Shown here piece after piece: positions 8,055-15,578 of a stretch of 16,357 nt of DNA; position 1 is the stretch's first letter; each line of letters opens with the position of its first letter. The notes beneath the pieces were generated by a model that did not search any database, was not told the DNA's origin, and saw only the letters and a list, made by a program, of their open reading frames with translations. The stretch is from Cladosporium sp. IMV 00045 (taxonomy: Eukaryota; Ascomycota; Dothideomycetes; Cladosporiales; Cladosporiaceae). Location of the stretch: NCBI GenBank assembly GCA_001931905.2, contig MSJI02000152.1:1-16357 (forward strand), in the 5' to 3' direction. Both the position numbers and the translations under genes were made by a program.

Positions 8055-9038
8055 TGCATTTTCTTTTGCGAGCTGGGTGGGCTTGATGGTGTTGAAGGTT
8101 GGGAGGGTTGAGGGATGGTTGATCCCCAGTATACATGGACATGGAGAGGACAGATGTGACTTGAACACTGCGAGTATACCTCACCAGTAACATATCACAA
8201 TGAGAGGACGAATACATGAGACAATTGAAGGAAGAGACAATAAACAGTCACTGGGTAAAGCTTCTTGATTTTGAATGTGTGTGATTAATCGTTTCTTTCA
8301 CCCACCAAACCAACAACCCATGTCGGATAAGCTCGGATCTTTCAAACCTCTGCTGTGGAATAAAACCAATAGAGCACTCGCTCAATGGCCTCAAGGGGTA
8401 TAATGAAAGGAAGTGAAAAGGGTGTGGAAAAAAAACAAAACCCCTAACCCCGACCACTTCTGTCCCGCAACCCAGTCGTCAACCTTCGTCGTCACCAGTC
8501 TTTGATGTTTTTGTTCGTTTGTTTGTCAGTGCTGTGAGCAGGAGCCTCATGCTCGAATGCTCGTATCGCAAGCGTATCGTTTGCAAGTACCTCTTGCAAG
8601 ACGACAGTGTTCTAATGTAGTGTAGAAGAAGGGATATGAAAAAACGAGCAAGGCTTGAGGAAAACATGAAAACAAAGACTCTTGTCCAGAATGGTGGAGC
8701 CCTCCCATAATGAAAAGCCTCCAATGCTCGAGGATATCAATGAAGAGTTGTGTCAATGCGCCAGGAACACCTCGCCATGCAAGAAAACAAAAAATCAAAA
8801 AGTCTCTTTTGTTGATATGCTGAGACCAGGTCGAGCGGTTGTCCAGTCTTGCAACTGCTGACTGTGTGATGTCATGCGAGTGCAGCATGCAGATGAAAGG
8901 TACCAGCCGTCGCCATGAAGTCCAGAGGTCGGCATCAAAACCTCTTGCAGCAACCATTTGATGGTACAAGTCGTGGTCGTTGATGATACAGGATGCCTGT
9001 TGTGGGTCACGACGTGCACGTCAAGATCTTGATGTAGC
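8055..9038. other. Convergent intergenic region: 3' flanks of the DUF3445 gene and TBP
   Basis: No gene is supported. AATAAA at 8239-8244, 185 nt past the DUF3445 stop, could be its polyadenylation signal. A cluster of short repeated words lies at 8548-8601 (ATGCTCG twice, GTATCG twice, TTGCAAG twice). A 140-codon minus-strand frame (8547-8969) lies within the expected TBP 3' UTR and shows no domain. Confidence 0.5.
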
Positions 9039-9958
9039 TCAAGACTTGCGGAAGTCGGAGAGCACAGGGTAGATGAGCTCAAAGGCTTGGTAGATCTCCT
9101 CGCGGACCTTCGCGCCAGTAAGAACAATCTTACCAGAGACGAAGATGAGGAGGACGATCTTGGGCTTCATCATACGATAGATGAGACCCGGGAAGAGTTC
9201 GGGCTCGTAAGAGCTGAACATGTGGTGACGGCTGGCCAAGCCCTCAAGACGAATCGGGAACTTGATGTCGCAAGAACCGACGATGTTCTGAATCTTGAAG
9301 TCGGTGAACTTGGCGTTGAAACCGAGCTTCTGGATAATGCGGGCGTACTTGCGGCTAGCAAGCTTGCTGTCATCCTCAGACTTGGCGCCAGTAACGACCA
9401 TCTTGCCAGAGGCGAAGATCAGAGCGGTCGTCTTGGGTTCGCGAATACGCATGATGACGGCGGCAAAACGCTGGGAGTTAATGTTAGCAGAGGGTCGCAA
9501 GCCGTGGTAGGCTGCTGCGCCCGTACCTTTGGGTTGTATTCAGCGTTACGAGCGTGCAGAGCAATGGTCTTCAGGTCAAGGCGACAGTCAAGGTTGACCG
9601 TAGCGACGATGTTTCTTGGAGAAACTAGTGTCAACACTCGAGTCCTCAAGCGTGCATTCAAACATGACAAAGGCAATACTCACTGTAGCGTCGGGACAAT
9701 ACCACTGACACCCTGACCAGCGCCAGGCGTCGCAGCCGGAGTGGCGGGAGTAGCGGGAGTCACCCCATTGCCTTGCTGAACGGCATTACCTCCCTGCGAC
9801 TGGCCGTTCTTGTTCGCCTGCTGTGCTTGTCCATCTTTCTCAGATGAAGGCGGGGTGAGGTGACCCGCAGCGCCGCCCGCGAAGCCTGAGAGCGAGCCGG
9901 CGGCAGTGAAGTCTTTGGCCTCCTGGGCGGTACCCGGGTGGGTCATGTAGGGATCCAT
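9039..9958 (-). CDS. SPT15: TATA-binding protein (TBP), three coding exons, 264 aa
   Basis: TBP binds the TATA box and nucleates TFIID and the RNA polymerase I and III initiation factors in the nucleus. Exons on the minus strand: 9958-9684, 9614-9527 and 9470-9039 (stop TGA), with GT-AG introns of 69 nt (9615-9683) and 56 nt (9471-9526). The spliced core, residues 85-264 ([16 protein letters not shown] through [12 protein letters not shown]), is the expected 180 residues. It has both pseudo-repeats, each with its own phenylalanine-bearing strands ([15 protein letters not shown] and [16 protein letters not shown]). The N-terminal 84 residues are divergent, Gly/Gln-rich, with an ATP-rich repeat ([12 protein letters not shown]), as is normal for TBP tails. 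The start is the ATG at 9958: the frame stays open upstream, but there is no other ATG on this strand until 10882. Identification is certain; the start is very likely. Confidence 0.96.
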
Positions 9959-10630
9959 GTTCGCGACGGGTGATGAGATTGCGCCTTGAGTCTGATGCTC
10001 AAAGGACAACCGAGTGTTGAGTGCGACGACGTATGAAGGTCGTGCGAAAGCGGCAGTCTGTGGGACCGGGGTGTCAGATCACAGTGCGCGTGTGAAGTGA
10101 TGATGGAGTGGTGGTGATGATGTTGATGATATTGATGATGACAAAGGCACCAACGAGTGTCGCGTGGATAGCGATAGGTGAAGTGATGAGGTTGATTCGT
10201 ACCAGAAGTGGGAGATGAACAATCGAATGTCTCCCTCACTCGCTGCAGAGAGGTGGGTGGCGGGTGGTTGGTTGGTGGTGATAGAAGGGCAACGGCGGCG
10301 ACGATATAGTCGGCGCGATGGAAGGCGAGCGAAGGCGCTGCCGGCAATGCCTTCGCGGGGTGAGGTGTATTAAAGTGGAAGTAGCAGTAATGGTGCGCCG
10401 GTGATGGTCGCGATGGTGTCGAGTATCGATCGCAAGGGCGATGTGGATAGTGAGGGCTCGACTTGGGTGGGTGAAAGTGCTAGCACGTGACGTGCAGACC
10501 TTTGGGGTTGCTTGCTTTGCTTTTCCGGGGGAGTAGGAAATCCCTCCCAAACGCGCGCTTTGTTCCGCTAGAGAGTGAAATGTACCGCGAATCGGGTACA
10601 ATCGAAAGAAATAGGAGCCTCGAAGTATCT

Positions 10631-10658
10631 GGGGGGGAGGATTTGGGGAAGACTTGGG
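10631..10658 (+). other. Potential G-quadruplex motif in the TBP leader/promoter
   Basis: On the plus strand the runs are G7 (10631-10637, splitting as GGG-G-GGG), G4 (10645-10648) and G3 (10656-10658), with loops of 1, 7 and 7. This satisfies the usual pattern of four runs of at least three G with loops of 1-7. Plus is the template strand for TBP, so the RNA would carry C runs. Confidence 0.4.
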
Positions 10659-10792
10659 ATTTCGAAGCTATGGGAGAGAAACCAGCTGGGTGCTGAGGGT
10701 AGCGTGGCCAGGCGGGAGATGCGAATACGCGGGAGGTCGGAGCAAGGCAGGGGCAGCCAGATCGAAAAAGCGGAATTGGGGGGCCAGCGCTC

Positions 10793-10836
10793 TTACTTAT
10801 AGTCGCTGGGGAAAAGCCAGGCCTGCTCTGATTGGC
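10793..10836 (-). promoter_or_regulatory. Candidate TBP core promoter: CCAAT box and TATA box
   Basis: On the minus strand GCCAATCA (10829-10836) is followed 27 nt later by TATAAGTAA (10793-10801). The CCAAT form matches the Hap2/3/5-type consensus of filamentous fungi. The arrangement points toward the TBP gene. The spacing is shorter than usual, and the TATA lies about 835 nt from the start codon, so this needs a long leader. Confidence 0.45.
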
Positions 10837-10879
10837 CCGACGCCTCAACGCTAGCGGTGAAATTTCACACGCTAATTTG

Positions 10880-12581
10880 CATGACGCTGCCTGTTGCAAT
10901 CGGCTTCGTCGTCCTCCTTCGCTCCTGCCCAGTCACCTACCTGGTCCATCACACTCTCCCTTTCCCCTGCGATGCCTCAGACAAGGATCTATATGTCGCA
11001 TGTCCTTCTTGGGGGGTGTGCATGAGAATATCAACGACCGATAGTCTCCTCGAGATGTGGCGAATTCCAACCTGTCGAAAACGCGGCTGGACAGACGGAT
11101 GGATGACTCACTGGCCTGGCCCAGCCAACAGACATGGACAGGCCCGCCCGGTCGCTGGTTGACTGGAGAAGAGCATGGAAGAAGCAACGTCGCATGTAAC
11201 AGAACACGACTGAGAGTCTGCATATTGGTGTTGTAGAAACATCAGTCGCCGAATGCACATGTTGGGAAAGCAGATAGAAAAGAAAAAAAGGACAATTCAA
11301 CCCATAGATTTGAATATCCCCATCAAGAAGAAAAAATTCAGGAGGCGCGTCTCATCCTGTCGCAAACCGAGGCGTCGCGGCAGAGCGCGGCAGGCAGACG
11401 ATCCGCGACGTTGGGAATCTCCCCGTCCCTCCCCCATCCCTTCTCCCAAAACTTCACTTTACTTGCTGCCACCTGTTCGCTCGCATGCAATAATTGTGGG
11501 CTCTCTTGCATTTACGCCCGGGTTCTTGTCAAACGCTTGCGAAACGCTATTCCTGCCAGTGGCGCCCAATCAGCGCGTTGGATCGCTGGGTAGGATTCGA
11601 TTCACTTGCGCAGGATTGCATTAGTTTGGTATTCGTCTTCTCCATCGACGCGCATTGCGGTGCGCTCACGTGCGCGAACTTTGATCGTTTGTGGTGACAT
11701 GTGAAGTGGGGTGTAGGTCGTCAGTGAATCGTTTACATAAAAATGTAAGTGAATATCTTGGGGGAAGATTGACTCTGCTCACTATTGTATGTAAGTTTGA
11801 TGGAGTATTCATCTGGCACACAACACACATGATCCACCTCGCGCTACAAATTCACTGGTCAACCATACCAACAAACACGATCACCGTTCAACGATCACAT
11901 ATTCCCTGTCATCAACCTGCCTCCCTCTCTCATCTCGCAAACAAAACAGTCTCCAAGGATCAGCCTTTCTACCTAGGTTGTATACCTCACCAAGCTCTTC
12001 CTCGCAAGACCTACCATACCTTACCCTTACCCGACCTCCCCCACAAATCAACAACAAAAACAACATGCACAATCACATCACCCTTCCCTGAAAACGAACC
12101 GTTGCAAACGACGAAGAAGAACCCTACCAAGTCTCGTGGAAACAGGACCCATGAAACACCAAATCTCATCACCGACCCTGACCCTGATCACATGGCCCAA
12201 CACGTGCCAACCATCCATTCATCGCACGGACAGACGTTGTGGACGTAAAACGGCTTTGATATTAGGCTGCTCATAAGATGTATGAGCGTGAACATGAACA
12301 TCACCGCGCTCTATGCGCTATGGCATTAGTTGGTAGTTTTCCGAGACAACAGTGTTACGAAAGACAGGAAAGGGTGCTGATGGATTTCGTTTCCACGCTT
12401 GTCTGCTGAGATAGATAGGTCTTTTCTGTTTGTTTTTTTTTTTTTTTTTTTTTTTCCAAGATGATAGGTACAAATCAAGGTATATACAGTTCGAAACAAG
12501 TCCATGTTGATATGGACAGGACGTTGAATGAAGAAGCTGTACGTGAGTCTTCTTTCTCGGATTCTCTCCACCTTCTTCTGC
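10880..12581. other. About 1.7 kb with no defensible gene, between TBP and ETF-QO
   Basis: The longest frame is 11691-12248 (+). It begins with GTG rather than ATG and lies in C-rich, G-poor DNA where stops are scarce; its translation has no recognisable domain. The 123-codon frame at 11253-11624 (+) is very basic at first and then featureless. Landmarks: CCAATCA at 11566-11572, CACGTG at 11667 and 12201, and a 23-T run at 12433-12455. No tRNA or other RNA gene was seen. The 12260-12581 end is probably the 3' UTR of the ETF-QO gene. An unspliced noncoding transcript or small orphan gene cannot be excluded. Confidence 0.4.
12433..12455. repeat. 23-nt T homopolymer (A23 on the ETF-QO sense strand)
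   Basis: The run is uninterrupted, starts 127 nt beyond the ETF-QO stop codon, and reads as poly(A) in that gene's sense direction. It could be a genome-encoded poly(A) tract in the 3' UTR, or simple slippage. Its exact length is prone to sequencing error. Confidence 0.7.
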
Positions 12582-14621
12582 TTATGTCATGGTATATTTC
12601 GGGCCCTCGCCGCCTTGAGGTGTTGTCCATCTGTTGTGCCGCTCTTATTAGTCGGATCATCTTTTTCATGAACTCTCGGTGGTCTGAACTTACGTGATGT
12701 CCTGGTCCGGCACTTTGATGTCGCAGGTCTTGCAGTGAATGCAGCTGTTTGGTTGAAACGTCAGCAATCAGTCACAGACTACCTTCAAAAGGTAAAGAAG
12801 AACAACTCACTTCTGCGAGTTAATCTGGAACCTCACGCCCAACTCCTTGCTCTCATCCTCAGGATACTCGTACACGCCCGCGGGACAGAATCTGTTCTCC
12901 ACGCCCTTGTACTTGGGCCACTCGAGCTCGGCGTGCTTGTCCCAGTCGGCGACCTTCAAATGGCACGGCGAGTCTTCCTCGTGGTTGGTGCCCGTGCGGC
13001 TGACGGAAGTCATGATGTCGAAGCTGATCTTGCCGTCGGGCTTGGGGTACTCGATCTTCTCGCACTGGTCGGCGAGTTTGGTCGCCGCGTGGTCGGGCTT
13101 GCCGTGCTTCAGCGTCCACGGCATCTTGCCGCGGAACAGGTACGCTTCCAGACCGGAGTAGGCGATGCCGCCCCAGATTCCTAGGGGCGTGTGGAAGGAG
13201 GGCCGCATGTTGCGCACGGCCTTCAGTTCTTTCCAGATGCTGCTGTTGCGCAGCTTGTCCTCGTAGTCGTATAAGAAGACCGCGTTGCCGGTGTCGGAGG
13301 TTTCCTTCAGCGCGTCGTAAGCCGCCTCGGCGGCCAGCATGCCGGAGCGCATGGCGGTGTGTGTGCCTTTGATTTTGGGGACGTTGAGGAATCCGGCTGT
13401 GTCGCCGATCAGGGCGCCGCCGGGGAAGGCACACTTGGGGATTGACTGGAAGCCGCCTTCGTTCAAGGCGCGGGCGCCGTAGGAGATGCATTTGCCACCT
13501 TCGAGGTATTGGGAGAATTGCGGGTGGTGCTTCATCTTTTGAAATTCGCCGTAGGGTGCTAGCCAGGGGTTGGGGTAGTCGAGGCCAACGACCAGGCCAA
13601 TGGAGACGAGGTTGTCGCCGAAATGGTACATCCATGCACCGCCGTAGGTGTCCATGGGTAAGGGGTATCCCATGCTGTGTACGACCAACCCGCTCTGGAA
13701 CTTCTCCGGGTCGATCTCCCATACTTCCTTGATGCCGAGGCCGTAGGTCTGATGTTGGCTGTCACGGCGCAGGTCGTATTTCTTGGTGACTTGCTTGGTC
13801 AAGCTGCCGTGGCAACCCTCGGCGAGAAGAGTGCAGCGGGCGTGGAACTCCATACCACGCTCGAAGCTGTCCTTGGGCTGGCCGGCCCTTGAGATACCCA
13901 GGTCGTTTGTGGCCACACCCTTCACCTCACCCTGCGGTGTGTACAAGACTTCAGACGCAGCAAAGCCAGGGTATACCTCCACGCCCACCTCTTCTGCTCT
14001 CTCGCCCAGCCATTTTGTGAACTCGTTCAGCGAGATGATGTAGTTGCCGTGGTTGTTCATCTCTGGCGGCTTGGGTATGGGGAATGACTTGTTCTTGGTG
14101 AGGAAGCGCATGCGGTCCTCCAGGGCGGGTGTGGCATTTTCGAATCGATTGGGGTTGTCCTCTGATAGCCAGTCGGGAATGAGCTCGTTGATAGCTGAGG
14201 GCTCTACGACATTTCCGCTGACAATGTGGTCGCCGAGCTCGCCGGCCTTCTCCAGGAGCAATACACGGAATTCCTCATTGCCGGCGTCGTTGGCAAGCTG
14301 CTTCAGCTTGATTGCCGCACTCAGGCCTGCCGGGCCACCGCCGACGATGCAGACGTCGACCTCGTCCACCTCGCGCTCGAATGTTGCCGGGTCGAAAGAT
14401 TCGTCGGGCGTGGCGAATCGTCGTCGTGAAGTATCGGTGAAGGCGCGTCTCTGGCCAGCGGTGACGGCGGCGGGTCTGTAGCCTCTGACGAGGCACCTGG
14501 AAGTCAGGGCGTTGGCCACAGCAGCAGACGGCTTTGCGGCAGCGAATGCGCGGGTGGCAGCTGTGGGCGATTGCAAGGCTCGCCGTCTTGCGGTGGCAGA
14601 GAGTATGCTGGGAACGGACAT
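12582..14621 (-). CDS. ETFDH: Electron transfer flavoprotein-ubiquinone oxidoreductase, mitochondrial (three coding exons, 636 aa)
   Basis: This enzyme (S. cerevisiae homologue CIR2) passes electrons from ETF, reduced by acyl-CoA and amino-acid dehydrogenases, to ubiquinone at the inner mitochondrial membrane, using FAD and a 4Fe-4S cluster. Exons on the minus strand: 14621-12811, 12744-12694 and 12630-12582 (stop TAA). The GT-AG introns are 66 nt (12745-12810) and 63 nt (12631-12693, perfect GTAAGT donor). The N-terminus is Ala/Arg/Ser-rich without acids, a typical mitochondrial presequence to about residue 70. The FAD-binding VCIVGGGPAGLSAA is at 90-103. EKAGELGDHIVSGNVVEP (124-141) and GTHTAMRSG are typical of the family. 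Cluster ligands are C579 (FCPAGVYEY), C605, C608 and C611 (NCIHCKTCDIKVP). Spacing agrees with the human enzyme. The two small 3' exons were found by continuing this signature across splice sites; without them the protein would end at residue 604 with only one ligand. Confidence 0.95.
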
Positions 14622-15578
14622 TGTTGGTGTTGTGTGGCGATTGGGCGGGGAATGTCAGGGCGCGAGGGCCTCTAGAGATTAAGAAGAGAAAAACGAGGCG
14701 TCTTCGAGCGAAGGGCTGCCACTCATACCGTCATATGCTGCCCGCGGTGTTGGAATCGAGCTCGATGGTCCCTCGGCTAAGAATTATGAGGCGAGGGATC
14801 ACTCGGCTTAATATGGGTGGAATGAAAATGCTTTGATTGGCTGCTCTGTTCTGGGCCGAAGCCTTGCTTTTTTGACGGACTTACTCGACAATTGACTACT
14901 ACTGCGCATATGCTCGCCCACCTTTGATGACGGCGTCCTGTCCACTCTTGGTGGTGCATGTTCTTTCAAAGAATGAGTGGAACAATTTCTGATGTGATTA
15001 CATGTAGACCGCTGGGTTGCCCTTAACACCACACACTTAGGCAACAACACAATGATAGCACAATTCGTAGATATAGCCTGCCAGTAGCCTGTGACCCGAC
15101 CTTGATGACAGTGTTGCCGCTGAGCCGAAGAACTACATTCACAGCGAAGGCCGTGACACATGAAGAGACCGCGGCGAAAGAGGTCTTATCAGTCACGTGA
15201 CAGGCGCCAACGTTTGACGAGTGAGCGACGGGTGCGCTTTCTCCAGCTAGCGGTCTCCGCAAACTTGGACCGTCATTGCTGCGACGTTAGCCTCGAGCCT
15301 CTCTCAGCCTCTCTCTCTCTCTCTCTTCCTCTTGCACATCACTTGCATCTGCACCCTCACTGCACACTGCAACTGCACCCGCCCGTCACTGGCCCATCTA
15401 CCGGACTGGTGCAACTCCTCCGCCTCATCTTTGCGCTTCTTCTCCTCCAACCTCCCAGGACAGGCTCGCGAACGCCTGTGCGCTCCCACCAAGAAAGGAC
15501 AGGATAGGATAGGAAAGGAAAGCTAGACGCCCGCACAAGGACTCCTACGCACCCGTCACCGGACAGGACATCGCAACC
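14622..15578. promoter_or_regulatory. Divergent promoter region between ETF-QO (-) and the RRM splicing factor (+)
   Basis: The two ATGs are 957 nt apart. Elements seen: TGATTGGC at 14834-14841 (GCCAATCA on the ETF-QO sense strand, 213 nt upstream of its ATG); a perfect palindrome ATCGAGCTCGAT at 14755-14766; GTCACGTGAC at 15192-15201, a perfect palindrome of the Cbf1-type bHLH site; a (CT)9 tract at 15309-15326; and a purine-rich stretch (AGGATAGGATAGGAAAGGAAAG) at about 15501-15522. The CT-rich part fits the pyrimidine tracts common just upstream of fungal transcription starts. No coding sequence is supported. Confidence 0.5.
15309..15326 (+). repeat. (CT)9 microsatellite in the splicing-factor promoter or leader
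   Basis: Nine CT dinucleotides lie about 255 nt upstream of the RRM gene start, inside a longer pyrimidine-rich stretch (about 15296-15335). Such tracts often precede transcription start sites in filamentous fungi. Confidence 0.7.

Larger units (their letters stand above)
9959..10879 (-). promoter_or_regulatory. TBP upstream region and probable long 5' leader, free of ATG on the sense strand
   Basis: No CAT occurs on the plus strand between 9959 and 10879, so the TBP sense strand has no ATG for 921 nt. Elements on the sense strand include CCAATCA at 10829-10835 (read on plus as TGATTGG) and TATAAGTAA at 10793-10801. A near-palindrome GCACGTGACGTGC sits at 10483-10495. A G-run pattern at 10631-10658 on the template (plus) strand fits a G-quadruplex. 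A sense-strand CAT/CAC-rich tract lies at 10090-10140. A possible leader-intron acceptor (CCCACAG) ends at 10058. If the TATA box is used, the leader would be roughly 800 nt before splicing. Confidence 0.55.

Noticed and set aside
8439..8451. CCCCTAACCCC, telomere-repeat-like
   Set aside because: A single unit in ordinary intergenic DNA; no tandem TTAGGG array.
8547..8969. 140-codon minus-strand open frame downstream of TBP
   Set aside because: Falls in the expected TBP 3' UTR, overlaps other frames, and shows no domain.
9959..10060. In-frame upstream extension of TBP (from a TTG at 10009, or further to the CCCACAG acceptor at 10058)
   Set aside because: No ATG exists on the sense strand between 9958 and 10880, so the extension would need an unusual start or a distant spliced exon; the ATG at 9958 is simpler.
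11691..12248. 185-codon plus-strand open frame in the TBP to ETF-QO interval
   Set aside because: It starts with GTG, lies in C-rich DNA where stops are scarce, has no recognisable domain, and its length is within chance for the window.
12433..14621. ETF-QO as a retrocopy because of the downstream A23
   Set aside because: The gene keeps two well-formed introns at its 3' end, which a processed copy would lack.
4499..15199. Five CACGTG E-boxes across the window (4499, 10484, 11667, 12201, 15194)
   Set aside because: About four are expected by chance in this length; no enrichment. Only the extended palindromes are reported.
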